From JBCBWG01 sp036804185 (GTDB taxonomy: Bacteria; Pseudomonadota; Alphaproteobacteria; Rhizobiales; Hyphomicrobiaceae), in the NCBI GenBank assembly GCA_050330095.1, contig JBHJOC010000044.1:1-45858 (forward strand): 45,858 nt of DNA, in the 5' to 3' direction. Below the pieces are notes generated by a model. The model was not told the origin of the DNA. It searched no databases and was given only the letters and a program-made list of their open reading frames with translations. Below, piece by piece: positions 16,917 through 26,000 of the stretch; position 1 is the stretch's first letter, and each line of letters starts with the position of its first letter. A program made the translations under genes and the position numbers.

Positions 16917-19900
16917 ATGCTGATCACGCGCTTGCGGTTGGCGGGTTTCAAGTCGTTCGTCGAGCCGACTGACCTACTCATTGAGCCGGGCTTGACCGGT
17001 GTCGTCGGACCGAACGGCTGCGGAAAATCCAACCTGCTCGAGGCCCTGCGTTGGGTGATGGGCGAAACGTCCTATAAGTCCATGCGTGCGTCCGCCATGG
17101 AGGACGTGATTTTCGCGGGCGCAGCGCAACGGCCGGCGCGCGATTGGGCGGAAGTCGCGCTCGTGATCGACAACGCCCGGCGCACGGCCCCGGCCGAGTT
17201 CAATCACGTGGATATCATCGAAGTTGCACGGCGCATCGTTCGCGACGCCGGTTCGACTTACAAAATCAATGGCCGGGAAGCCCGCGCGCGCGACGTGAAA
17301 GTGCTGTTCGAGGATGCCGCAAGTGGCGCGCGTTCACCAGCTCTCGTTCGCCAGGGTCAAGTGGGCGAAATCGTCAATGCGAAACCCGAAAATCGCCGGC
17401 GCATTCTAGAGGATGCTGCTGGTATCGCAGGCCTTCACACGCGCCGTCACGACGCTGAATTGCGATTGCAGGCCGCTGAAACGAACCTCGCCCGCGTCGC
17501 TGATACGACCGGCCAACTCGCCTCTCAGATCGAGCTCTTACAGCGCCAAGCGCGTGTTGCGCGGCGCTACCAGGAACTGAGCGCCGTCATCCGGCGACGC
17601 GAGGCCTTGGTGCTCTGCCTCGCCTGGGCGCATGCTGCAGCCATCGTCGACCGTGAAGAGGAGGCGTTGCGGGGCGCGCAAGCTGCCCTTGTCGAGGCGG
17701 CGGGCCAGCAGGCGCGGGCGACAGCAGCGGAAGTCGCGGCTTCGGAGCGTCTTGGCCCGCTGCGGGATGCGAGCGTGGCAGCCGCCGCCGCTCTCGCGAG
17801 GCTGGAACATGAGCGCGATGCGCTCACGGCCGAGCGGCAGCGGACAGATCGCGAAATCGACGGGCTCGAAGACGATCTTGCAAGAGCGCGCGATGATGTC
17901 GCCCAACTCGCTCAAAGTGAGCGCGACATGCGCGTCGGGATCACCCAGCGAAACGCCGAGATAGAAGAGTGCGATCGGCGGATCGCGCGTGCAGCGGGCG
18001 AGCTTGCAAGCCTTGAAAGTACCGTGCTCGAGGCTGTGTCCCGTGCCCGAGAGGCTGAGACCAAACTCGCAGCGCTTCGGCACGCTGCCGCCGACCATCG
18101 CGCAGCTGTGTGCACTGCGACCGACAAGCGAGACGACGCTCGCCGCCGAGTCGCATCGTCAGGCGCGCGGATGCAGGGTCTCGAAGCCGAACTCCAGAGG
18201 CTGACAGCAGATCAAGGCGACTACCGGATCGACGATCTTTTGCTGACGGTGGCACGTGCCGAGGCGGACCTGCAAACGCTCTCGCGTGATCTTACCGCTC
18301 GAAAGTCGGCGCTCGCGGCCAAGCAGGAGGTCACAGAAGAATACCGCGCAGCTGCTCGCACCGCCGCCACACGTGTCATGGCGCTTGAAACAGAGCAAGC
18401 GACGCTCATTGGGCTGACTGCGAGCACAGGCAGATCAGGCAGGGCAAAGCTGTTCAGCAGACGCGAGGCTCCCGGGCAGACGGATGACACCGACCGGATC
18501 GAGGCCACATTGATCGAGGCGCTGACGGTTGCCCCGGGATACGAGCGGGCCGTCGCTGCGATCTTCGCACAAGAACTCGAGGCGCCGATCGGCCCTCGTG
18601 ATGGCGCGACGCGCTACTGGCGTCTGTCGGAGGGAGCAACCGCTGCTGGGCCGGGCCCAGACGAACTACGCGCACTGAGCTGCGCCGAGGCCCCGCTGTC
18701 GCGGCTCGATGATTGGGTGAGCGGGCCCGATGCGCTCGCCCGCAAGCTTGCCCGCTGCCTGGTCGTCGGGACCCTCGAGCAGCCCGAGGCTCATCCGGCG
18801 CCGGTCCAGCTGGCAGCGCTGGCCGACGGCATGGTGATCGTCAATCCAGCCGGTCAACTCTGGAGATGGGACGGCTACGTCGTGCTTTCCGCCGATGCCG
18901 AGGCTCGTGCCGCGCAGGTGCTCTCGGTTCGCAATCGCTTGAAAGCGCTCGGACCACTGCTTGCGGGGGCAAGGTCGGAGGCGTCCCAAGCTGGTGACGT
19001 TGCAGCGGACGCCGAGCGCGATCTGCAGTTCGAGGCGCACGCCGTCCGGGAGCTCGAAGGGCGCGTTACGACTGGCGCCATCGCACACCGCCGGCACCTG
19101 GCCACTCTCGCCGAAGCCGAGCGAGCGATTGCCGTTCGTGAAGCCCGACGCGAGTCACTCGACAGCCAGCGCACAGAGGCTGCTGCCCTTTTGGCTGGCG
19201 AGCGACAGGAACTCGATGCCGCCGAGCGTCGCTTGGCTGAACTCCTTGCGATGCCGGACCGTAACGGCGACCTTGCTGCCGCTGAGACGGGGGCAGGCGA
19301 TGCAAGGTCAGCTCTGGCCGCGGTGCGGGCGGAAACGGCGCGGCTTGCCCAGCTTCAGCACTCCGAACAGCGCACGCGCGCAACGCTGGAGGCGGAACAG
19401 AAGCGCGCTGAGGCACAGTGCGGGCACGCGCGCGAGCGGCATGCGCACCTGCGTGAGCGGCTCGTGGCGCTGGAAGCTCGGAAATCCGACCTCGCACGGC
19501 AGCCCGCTGCGCTCGATGAAGCGATTGCCAAGGTGCGGGCGGCGATTGAGCAAGCCGCAAGCAGGCGCGCTGATGCCTCCGATGCACTCGCTGCTTGCGA
19601 GAGCGCAAACCGGGTCGCAGCGGCACGCCTTCGGGAGTGCCAAGCTGCGGTCGCACTGGCACAGGATCGTGTCGCTCGCGCGGAGACCCGGGTCGAGGTT
19701 GCCCGCCATGCACGCAGTGCGGCTGCACGCCTCGTTGAAGATGAGATTGGCGCGCAGGTCGAGGACGCCGCCCGCACCGCTGGCCTCGATCTCGCAGCGC
19801 CGCTGCCCGATCAGAGCGCCATCGAAGCGGAACTTGCGAAATTGCGCTCCGATCGGGACCGTCTCGGCGGCGTCAATCTAAAGGCGTCGGATGATCTCGT

Positions 19901-20489
19901 CGAACTCGAACGTCAGTTTGCGGAGCGAGAGGCAGAGCGTGTGGACGTCGAGCAGGCGGTGGCGAAGCTTCGCGCCGGGATCGGTAAGCTCAACCGCGAC
20001 GCGCGCCAACGCCTCGCGGCAGCGTTCGAGCGGGTCAATGCCGAGTTCTCGCAGCTTTTCATCACGCTGTTTGGTGGCGGAGAGGCGCGGCTCGCGCTTG
20101 TCGATGCCGAGGATCCGCTGGAAAGCGGGCTCGAGATCATCGCGCGGCCACCCGGCAAAAAGCCGACGACGTTGTCGCTGCTGTCCGGAGGCGAGCAGAC
20201 GTTGACCGCTCTGGCGCTGATCTTCGCTGTGTTCCTGACAAACCCGTCGCCGATCTGCGTGCTCGACGAGGTCGACGCCCCCCTCGACGATTCCAACGTC
20301 GACCGCTTCTGCACCTTGCTCGAGGCGATGACGCAACGAACGCAAACGCGGTTTCTTATCATCACCCATCATCCGATGACGATGGCGCGGATGGACCGGC
20401 TGTATGGGGTGACGATGGCTGAGCGCGGTGTCAGTCAGCTCGTCTCGGTCGAACTCGCGATTGCCGAGCAATACCTGGAAGCGGGCTGA
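16917..20489 (+). CDS. smc: Chromosome segregation ATPase SMC
   Basis: 1190 residues, the usual SMC length. The ATG at 16917 begins directly at the conserved MLITRLRLAGFKSFVEPT, and an earlier in-frame codon adds only unrelated residues. Walker A is GPNGCGKSN (31-39). A first long coiled coil spans about 165-500. The hinge, about 510-660, includes VAPGYERAVAAIFAQELEAPIG across its core. A second coiled coil spans about 660-1010. The C-terminal head has the signature LSGGE (1089-1093) and Walker B ICVLDEVDAP (from 1113). SMC dimers with ScpA/ScpB organise and segregate the chromosome. The coils are unusually rich in Ala and Arg, in keeping with genomic GC. Confidence 0.96.
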   Translation: MLITRLRLAGFKSFVEPTDLLIEPGLTGVVGPNGCGKSNLLEALRWVMGETSYKSMRASAMEDVIFAGAAQRPARDWAEVALVIDNARRTAPAEFNHVDIIEVARRIVRDAGSTYKINGREARARDVKVLFEDAASGARSPALVRQGQVGEIVNAKPENRRRILEDAAGIAGLHTRRHDAELRLQAAETNLARVADTTGQLASQIELLQRQARVARRYQELSAVIRRREALVLCLAWAHAAAIVDREEEALRGAQAALVEAAGQQARATAAEVAASERLGPLRDASVAAAAALARLEHERDALTAERQRTDREIDGLEDDLARARDDVAQLAQSERDMRVGITQRNAEIEECDRRIARAAGELASLESTVLEAVSRAREAETKLAALRHAAADHRAAVCTATDKRDDARRRVASSGARMQGLEAELQRLTADQGDYRIDDLLLTVARAEADLQTLSRDLTARKSALAAKQEVTEEYRAAARTAATRVMALETEQATLIGLTASTGRSGRAKLFSRREAPGQTDDTDRIEATLIEALTVAPGYERAVAAIFAQELEAPIGPRDGATRYWRLSEGATAAGPGPDELRALSCAEAPLSRLDDWVSGPDALARKLARCLVVGTLEQPEAHPAPVQLAALADGMVIVNPAGQLWRWDGYVVLSADAEARAAQVLSVRNRLKALGPLLAGARSEASQAGDVAADAERDLQFEAHAVRELEGRVTTGAIAHRRHLATLAEAERAIAVREARRESLDSQRTEAAALLAGERQELDAAERRLAELLAMPDRNGDLAAAETGAGDARSALAAVRAETARLAQLQHSEQRTRATLEAEQKRAEAQCGHARERHAHLRERLVALEARKSDLARQPAALDEAIAKVRAAIEQAASRRADASDALAACESANRVAAARLRECQAAVALAQDRVARAETRVEVARHARSAAARLVEDEIGAQVEDAARTAGLDLAAPLPDQSAIEAELAKLRSDRDRLGGVNLKASDDLVELERQFAEREAERVDVEQAVAKLRAGIGKLNRDARQRLAAAFERVNAEFSQLFITLFGGGEARLALVDAEDPLESGLEIIARPPGKKPTTLSLLSGGEQTLTALALIFAVFLTNPSPICVLDEVDAPLDDSNVDRFCTLLEAMTQRTQTRFLIITHHPMTMARMDRLYGVTMAERGVSQLVSVELAIAEQYLEAG

Positions 20490-20518
20490 CGGTCGCCACC
20501 CGCTTGCAAGCCTGGCCG

Positions 20519-21661
20519 TCACATCACCCGAACGACGCGGAATCCCGTCGCGTTCGTGGACACATCGACCGGCAACACGGTGCGTCCGGCGGCGCGCAGC
20601 TTGTCGATCGTGCTGTTCCACCCCCCGCCCTTCACCACGCGGCGCGAGCAGTCGCCAACGTTGCCGACTGGTCTTGCATCGGTTGGGACGAGTTCAAGGT
20701 CAGGTAGCCAGCAATCATCCGTCAATTCCCAGACGTTGCCGTGGACATCGGACAGGTTCCAGGGGTTTGCTTTGAACACGCCACCTGGTGTCGTGCCCAC
20801 GCTGCGCCGGTTGAAGTTGGCCTGGTCGATTGTCAGGTCGTAGCCGGTCGAGAACGGTGTCTCCGTCCCGGCTCGCGCAAAGTGCTCCCACTCGGCCTGC
20901 GACGGCAGCTGGTAGCGGCGGCCCGTCGTCTTCGAGAGCCATGCGACGTAGGCGCTGGCATCGGTGTGGCTGACGCAGACAACGGGGTGATCGTCCGTCT
21001 GGTCGAAGCCCGGCGATTGCCACGTTGGCGTTTGGCCTTTGGCCATTTCTTCGCCACCGGTGCAGACGGTGGTCGAGCGATAGTTCGTGGCTTTGACGAA
21101 GGCCGCGTATTCGCCGCGCAGAACCTCGAGGCGCCCAACGCCGATCGGGCGGGCAATCTCGACCTTGACGCGCGGCGCCTCTCCGATGCCGCGGCCCGCT
21201 TCGGTCAAATCGGAGCCGAGCGTAACGATGCCGCGGTCGACAACAACCATCGCGGGACATGTCGGGCAGTCCCTGAAGCCGAGGTGATCGACCTCGGGCG
21301 TCCTCTTGTCATCGGAATGCGCACCAACCCTGCTTGGTTCCTGGACGACCTGATAGCGCTCCTCGATCGACGGCGCGTTGGGATCATCCTCCTTCGCATA
21401 AACCTTCTCGGGCTCCTGCTTCTTGGCCGCTCCGGGTGCGGGCGCGTAAAACTTCGTGTTGTCCTCGACCAGCAACAGCATCAACAATGCGGTGACGATC
21501 GTTGAAAGGATCGACGACAGGACGAGCTTTCGCGTGCGTCCGCCAACACCAGCCTCGATCGCAAACGCGAGCGTGGCCACCATCGCAACGCACAGCCAGA
21601 AGAAGATGTCGAACAGTGTTAGCGATAACGACAGCACGACAGCACCTCTGATTGTGATCAA
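20519..21661 (-). CDS. Membrane-anchored SUMF1/FGE-fold protein, probably not a true formylglycine enzyme
   Basis: Up to 380 residues. The first codon would be TTG (21661), with GTG 21637 an alternative. Two membrane helices (about 8-35 and 46-66) are followed by a charged linker and a periplasmic or cytoplasmic C-type-lectin-like SUMF1 domain from about 135. Landmarks are CPTCPAMVVVDRGIVTLGS, HPVVCVSHTDASAYVAWLS, YQLPSQAEWEHFARAG and SDVHGNVWELTDDCW. Formylglycine-generating enzymes need two cysteines after the GG(S/W) motif. Here this region reads VKGGGWNSTIDKLRAAGR with no cysteine, so oxidase activity is unlikely and a structural or binding role is inferred. No sulfatase gene is nearby. 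It converges with smc (29-base gap). Confidence 0.75.
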   Translation of the reverse strand: MITIRGAVVLSLSLTLFDIFFWLCVAMVATLAFAIEAGVGGRTRKLVLSSILSTIVTALLMLLLVEDNTKFYAPAPGAAKKQEPEKVYAKEDDPNAPSIEERYQVVQEPSRVGAHSDDKRTPEVDHLGFRDCPTCPAMVVVDRGIVTLGSDLTEAGRGIGEAPRVKVEIARPIGVGRLEVLRGEYAAFVKATNYRSTTVCTGGEEMAKGQTPTWQSPGFDQTDDHPVVCVSHTDASAYVAWLSKTTGRRYQLPSQAEWEHFARAGTETPFSTGYDLTIDQANFNRRSVGTTPGGVFKANPWNLSDVHGNVWELTDDCWLPDLELVPTDARPVGNVGDCSRRVVKGGGWNSTIDKLRAAGRTVLPVDVSTNATGFRVVRVM

Positions 21662-21929
21662 GCGCTGACAACGCGCTCGTAACCCCGTCCGGTGCCGACC
21701 TTGCCAAACTAGCGTGAATATTCAGTTGACTTGTTCGCGTCGGCCCAGTCTGCCCCGGCGTCGTGGATATAATCCGTGGGGTGAACATCCTGCGGCGCCC
21801 TATCTGATGGCGTCGCTGCACGATCGGCCGGCCGTGTCGGCTTGCCTCACGCCACGTCTCGGCTCCATAAAACAGCACCACTTGCAATGCCCGCCGTCGA
21901 ACGGCGGCCTACGAGGAGCGCGCCGACCC

Positions 21930-23795
21930 ATGTCGAATTCGAAGATCGTTCTGATCGACCGCCATCCTGGCCGCTCGAGCCAGACCATTGGAATGGCAAA
22001 GGTCATGGGGACTGACCCCGATCTGATCCACGAGCCTTCGGTCGGCGTCGTCGGGACCAAAGGCGACAGCCAATGCTATCTCGGCGTGATGTCGAAGGTC
22101 GACGCCATTCATGCAGCGCTGAAGGCGCACATCGGGAATGAGCCAGGCCAGATGCGCCTGCGTTTGGTCCAACCCGAATACACCATCGCAACCTCGGACG
22201 GGATCCGGAACGGCACGCGCGAGATGCGCTATTCGCTGATCGGACGCGAGGTCACGCACGACGCGCTGTGCGAGCATCTGGAGGCGACGGGGCTTGCTGG
22301 AACCATCGCCGTCGTCGCCTGTGATAAGCCACCGGTCGGCACGCTTGCTGCGTTGCTCGAGCACAACCAGCCCTCGATCATCATGTCCGACGGGCCGATT
22401 CATCCGGGGCGCGATCCGAAGACGGGCGACGCACTCGATATCGTGTCGGCCTACCAGGTGGCCGGTCACCCTGATCCCGATCACCGCCATCATATCGCGA
22501 GCCACGCCTGTCCAGGCATCGGTTCATGCGGCGGCATGTTTACCTACAACACGATGCAGACATTCATCGGCGTTGTCGGCATGCAGCCGCTCCAGATGGT
22601 AGCGCCGCCCTCCGATGACCGCCGGCGCCTTGAACAATTCCCGCAGGAACTCGTCGGCTATCTCGATGCGCTGATGCAGAAGAACCTCAGGCCGCGCGAC
22701 ATCGTTGTCCGGGATTCGCTGCGCAACGCGGTGATCGTTTCGATGGCGATCGGTGGTTCGACCAACGTGGTGCTCCACGTGCCAGAGATCGCGCGCGCAG
22801 CTGGCTTTGCTGATTTCTGGCGCGACGTGATGACCCCTGAGGAATTCAACCATCTCTCGCAGCACGTCGTCCCTGTGCTCACAGACGCGAGGCCGTACGG
22901 CAAATATTCGATGGTCGACATCGATCGCGTGGGCGGCGTGCAGGTCATCGTCAAAGAGCTTCTCGACGCTGGACTGCTCAATGGCTCCGTGTTGACGTGC
23001 ACGGGCGAAACGCTAGCCGCGCAGGTCGAGCGGCTGGCAACGCGCGCGGCCGACGGGGTCGTGATCTATCCGGTCGCCAAGCCCTACAAGCCGACTGGCG
23101 GGCTGCGGGTGTTGGGTGGCAACCTCTCGCCTGAGTTCTCAGCGATCCTTAAGCTTGCGGGCGTCGAGACCGGCCTTGAAAACAATGTCTTCCGTGGCCG
23201 CGCGCGTGTGTTCGAAGGGGAAGCGGGCCTGCTCGAGGCGCTCGATCAGCGGCCTGAGACGTTCCAGGATCGTGACATGGTCATCGTACGCTACGAGGGA
23301 CCGAGCGGCGCGCCGGGGATGCCGGAGATGCTCGATCCGACCTCACGTATCACCACGCTCTGCCGGGAGCGAGGCATTACAGTTGCACTCATGACGGATG
23401 CCCGGTTCTCCGGTGGTTCGGTCGGCCTCGTCATCGGCCATGTCGGGCCCGAGGCAGCGCTTGGCGGTCCGATTGCGCTGATCGAAGACGGCGACGAGAT
23501 CGTCGCCGATCTCAATACCAATGAGCTCAATTGTCCTGCGCTCGACGATCCGGCGGTATTTGAGGCGCGCAAAGCAGCTTGGGACCAGGTCGTGGCCGGT
23601 AACGGCGGCGTTCACCCGAATTGCGGGCAGGCCGATACGCGGTTGCTGCATCGCGCGCGCCACATGGCTGTCCCCGCGACGCGTGGCGCCGGTCTGCATC
23701 CTAATCGCGAGGTTTGGGTGCGAGACCCTCGCACCGCCGAACACTCTGGATTTACACCGCGCAACACCTACCGCTCCGACGCGCCCGCCGTGTGA
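21930..23795 (+). CDS. IlvD/Edd-family Fe-S dehydratase (dihydroxy-acid or sugar-acid dehydratase)
   Basis: 621 residues from the ATG at 21930, which follows ACGAGGAGC. The open frame extends upstream but without homology. Three cysteines occupy the cluster-ligand positions of the family: Cys49 (GDSQCYLG), Cys131 (VACDKPPVG, with Lys133 next) and Cys200 (CPGIGSCGGMFTYNTM). The C-terminal MTDARFSGGSVGLVIGHVGPEA segment, split across its motif, is a family hallmark and carries the serine used as base. Such enzymes dehydrate 2,3-dihydroxy acids in branched-chain amino acid synthesis or aldonates in sugar breakdown. CDKPPVG differs from the canonical CDKTTPG of biosynthetic IlvD, so a sugar-acid substrate is as likely. 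It is divergent from the SUMF1-like gene. Confidence 0.85.
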   Translation: MSNSKIVLIDRHPGRSSQTIGMAKVMGTDPDLIHEPSVGVVGTKGDSQCYLGVMSKVDAIHAALKAHIGNEPGQMRLRLVQPEYTIATSDGIRNGTREMRYSLIGREVTHDALCEHLEATGLAGTIAVVACDKPPVGTLAALLEHNQPSIIMSDGPIHPGRDPKTGDALDIVSAYQVAGHPDPDHRHHIASHACPGIGSCGGMFTYNTMQTFIGVVGMQPLQMVAPPSDDRRRLEQFPQELVGYLDALMQKNLRPRDIVVRDSLRNAVIVSMAIGGSTNVVLHVPEIARAAGFADFWRDVMTPEEFNHLSQHVVPVLTDARPYGKYSMVDIDRVGGVQVIVKELLDAGLLNGSVLTCTGETLAAQVERLATRAADGVVIYPVAKPYKPTGGLRVLGGNLSPEFSAILKLAGVETGLENNVFRGRARVFEGEAGLLEALDQRPETFQDRDMVIVRYEGPSGAPGMPEMLDPTSRITTLCRERGITVALMTDARFSGGSVGLVIGHVGPEAALGGPIALIEDGDEIVADLNTNELNCPALDDPAVFEARKAAWDQVVAGNGGVHPNCGQADTRLLHRARHMAVPATRGAGLHPNREVWVRDPRTAEHSGFTPRNTYRSDAPAV

Positions 23796-23836
23796 GGCCG
23801 TGGCACGTCAAAGTCGGGTAAATCCGTTCGAGGGGC

Positions 23837-23855
23837 GCGGGCCGAAGCGGCCCGC
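23837..23855. terminator. GC hairpin between convergent genes
   Basis: GCGGGCC-GAAGC-GGCCCGC is a perfect seven-pair stem between the dehydratase stop (23795) and the SDR stop (23885). It could end transcription from both sides. It lacks a T-run, so the assignment rests on stability and position. Confidence 0.45.
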
Positions 23856-23884
23856 CAGCGCAACCAACAATCCCCGCGGTCACG

Positions 23885-24691
23885 TCAAACGTCAGGCAGC
23901 GGATCCGGTGCCTCGACAGTGTAGTTCAGGAACATCCGTCCGCCATCTGGATAGACGGTCTGGCCGATCATGTAGCTCGACAAGTGCGAGGCCAGGAACA
24001 CTGCAACGTCGCCAACTTCTTCCGGCCGGCCTGCGCGGCCCATGGGCGTGCGGGTCAGGACCGCCCGATATTTGTCGGGGCTGGACGCTACCGTTTTGAA
24101 CAGCTCTGTGGCGATCGAACCGGGTCCGATGGCGTTGACGCGGATCGCCTCCTTGGCAAGCCTGATGCCAAGGGTCCGGGTCCACTGATTGACGCCGCCC
24201 TTGCTGATCGCATAGGGCGCAATCTCTGGGATCGCGAGGATCGCATTGACGGACGACATATTGATGATGGTGCCCCGTGAGCCATGTGCATCTGGCGCCT
24301 GTTTCATCATCTGACGTGCTGCGATCTGCCCTGTCAGGAACACGCCCTTGAGATTTACGGCGAGCACTGCGTCGAAGTCAGCGTCGCTGATGTCGAGGGG
24401 GTCCGACACCTTGACGATGCCAGCATTGGCGATCGCGCAGTCGAGCCTGCCGTGCAGCGTCACGGCGTCGTCGACCAACGCCTGGATATCCGCGCGTTTC
24501 GTGACATCGCAAGGCCGATAGGTCGCCGTGAATCCCTCGGCGCGCAGGCCAGCCGCCGCCGCCTCACCCCGGGCTTGATCGATGTCTGCGAGCACGACAC
24601 GGGCTCCGTTCTCGCAAAGCCTGCGCGCGCATGCGAGCCCGAGCCCTCCGGCTGCGCCGGTGATGATCGCTGTCTTGTCGGCAAGTAGCAT
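23885..24691 (-). CDS. Short-chain dehydrogenase/reductase (classical SDR)
   Basis: 268 residues. The cofactor motif is TGAAGGLG (11-18), with Asp at 36-38 in LADID favouring NAD(H). NAG is at 89-91, the catalytic Ser146/147 in NMSSVNA, and Tyr160-x3-Lys164 in PYAISKGG. INxGPGSIxT-type cofactor contacts and a C-terminal QTVYPDGGRMFLN segment complete a classical SDR. The C-terminus is extended by about 15 residues. It is the last of several co-directional genes, 40 bases after the DAO-type flavoprotein, so the pair may act on related substrates. The substrate is unknown. Confidence 0.85.
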   Translation of the reverse strand: MLLADKTAIITGAAGGLGLACARRLCENGARVVLADIDQARGEAAAAGLRAEGFTATYRPCDVTKRADIQALVDDAVTLHGRLDCAIANAGIVKVSDPLDISDADFDAVLAVNLKGVFLTGQIAARQMMKQAPDAHGSRGTIINMSSVNAILAIPEIAPYAISKGGVNQWTRTLGIRLAKEAIRVNAIGPGSIATELFKTVASSPDKYRAVLTRTPMGRAGRPEEVGDVAVFLASHLSSYMIGQTVYPDGGRMFLNYTVEAPDPLPDV

Positions 24692-24731
24692 GGTGCGCCT
24701 CCCTTGCAGCCAGGCATCCGCAGGCCGCGCG

Positions 24732-25952
24732 TCAGATGATCGCTTTCTCGCGAACCGGACGGTTTTCGATTATCCGATCATATCCGAGGGGCGACAAGTC
24801 GAGCGTGCGGTACGCACCGTGCACGATGAGTTCGGCAAGTCCGCGTCCTACAGCTGGAGCCTGCTGCAGGCCGTGGCCGGAGAAGCCATTGGCGCACAGG
24901 AAGTTCACGATCTCGGGGTGACGGCCGACGACGGCGTTCTGGTCGAGCACGTTGTAGTCGTAGTGGCCAGCCCAGGCCCCGGTGCAGCGAATGGCCTCAA
25001 ACGCCGGAATGCGATGGGCGAGCGCCGGCCAGACGATGGCTTCGAATTGTGCCCAGTCGACGTCGAAGTCGTCGTCAGACACTGCTGGATCGGGATCTGG
25101 AACGCCAGCTGAGATGTAGCGGGGACCGTCACTGCGCACATAGACACCGGACGGGTCGATCGTCAGCGGCAGTTGCCCCCCGAGCGCAGTTTGACACTCG
25201 AAGATGAAGGTCGTCCGCTTGCGCGGCTCGATCGGCAGACCAATCCCAGCCATGGCAGCAACTGCCGCAGCCCGTGTGCCGGTAGCGTTGACGAACACGC
25301 CGCAACCGATCCGATCACCGCTGCTCAAGACCACGCGCTCGACCCGTCCCTGGCCTGCGGCCAACTCCAGCGCCGCCACGGCCGCCGAGGTATATTCGAC
25401 ACCCGCTTCACGCGCTTTCCGCCGCCAGGCGTGCATCATCGCGAGGCCGTCGAACCAGCCTTCGCCGACGCCGTTGAAGCTGCCAGCAGCGATCCCGTCG
25501 AGGTTGAGATAGGGAAAACGAGCGCCGAGCGCTTCAACGTCGAGAACTTCGGTTGCAGCGCCGAGGCTGACTTGGAGCGCTTGATTTTCAGCAAGCGTTG
25601 GCACGCCGGCCGGCGAGGCTAAGAACAGATAGCCCGTTTCGCGGAGGGTGATCTCGGGCACATGCGGGTCATCCGTGCCGACGTGATGGCGAAACTCCCT
25701 GATGAACCGGCTGGCAAACATCGACATCTCGACGTTGATCGCGTTCGAGAACTGATGGCGAATGCTGCTTGCCGAAAGTGCCGTCGCCGAACGGGCATAG
25801 GTCGGGTCGGGTTCGACCACGAGGACGCGCCCGCTGAAACGTTCCGCGCAAGATAGGAACCAGGCAAGCGCTGAACCGTGCATGGCCCCGCCCGCGATGA
25901 CAACGTCATACGTCTCATGATGCGGGCGGGTCGTCAGGGGCGGCAAAGCCAT
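24732..25952 (-). CDS. DAO-type FAD-dependent oxidoreductase
   Basis: 406 residues. The dinucleotide-binding motif is DVVIAGGAMHGSALAWFL (16-33), a slightly altered GxGxxG, with Glu47 (VVEPDPTYARSAT) to hold the FAD ribose. The SSIRHQFSNAINVEMS segment and the C-terminal GFSGHGLQQAPAVGRGLAEL segment place it with the sarcosine/dimethylglycine oxidase-like or FOXRED1-like DAO branch. GHYDYNVLDQNAVVGRHPE is typical of the substrate domain. The likely reaction is oxidation of an N-methyl or amino acid, but the acceptor and substrate are unknown. It lies 48 bases after the DUF3422 gene on the same strand. Confidence 0.85.
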   Translation of the reverse strand: MALPPLTTRPHHETYDVVIAGGAMHGSALAWFLSCAERFSGRVLVVEPDPTYARSATALSASSIRHQFSNAINVEMSMFASRFIREFRHHVGTDDPHVPEITLRETGYLFLASPAGVPTLAENQALQVSLGAATEVLDVEALGARFPYLNLDGIAAGSFNGVGEGWFDGLAMMHAWRRKAREAGVEYTSAAVAALELAAGQGRVERVVLSSGDRIGCGVFVNATGTRAAAVAAMAGIGLPIEPRKRTTFIFECQTALGGQLPLTIDPSGVYVRSDGPRYISAGVPDPDPAVSDDDFDVDWAQFEAIVWPALAHRIPAFEAIRCTGAWAGHYDYNVLDQNAVVGRHPEIVNFLCANGFSGHGLQQAPAVGRGLAELIVHGAYRTLDLSPLGYDRIIENRPVREKAII

Positions 25953-26000
25953 CGGGTCCTCGCACAGTGACGGTCGGGCCGATTGCCCCGCGCGACCTCG

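Noticed and set aside
18961..19881. Long plus-strand frame inside smc in another register, and its antisense partners
   Set aside because: They lie wholly within the coiled-coil coding region, with Arg/Ser-rich composition and no motifs.
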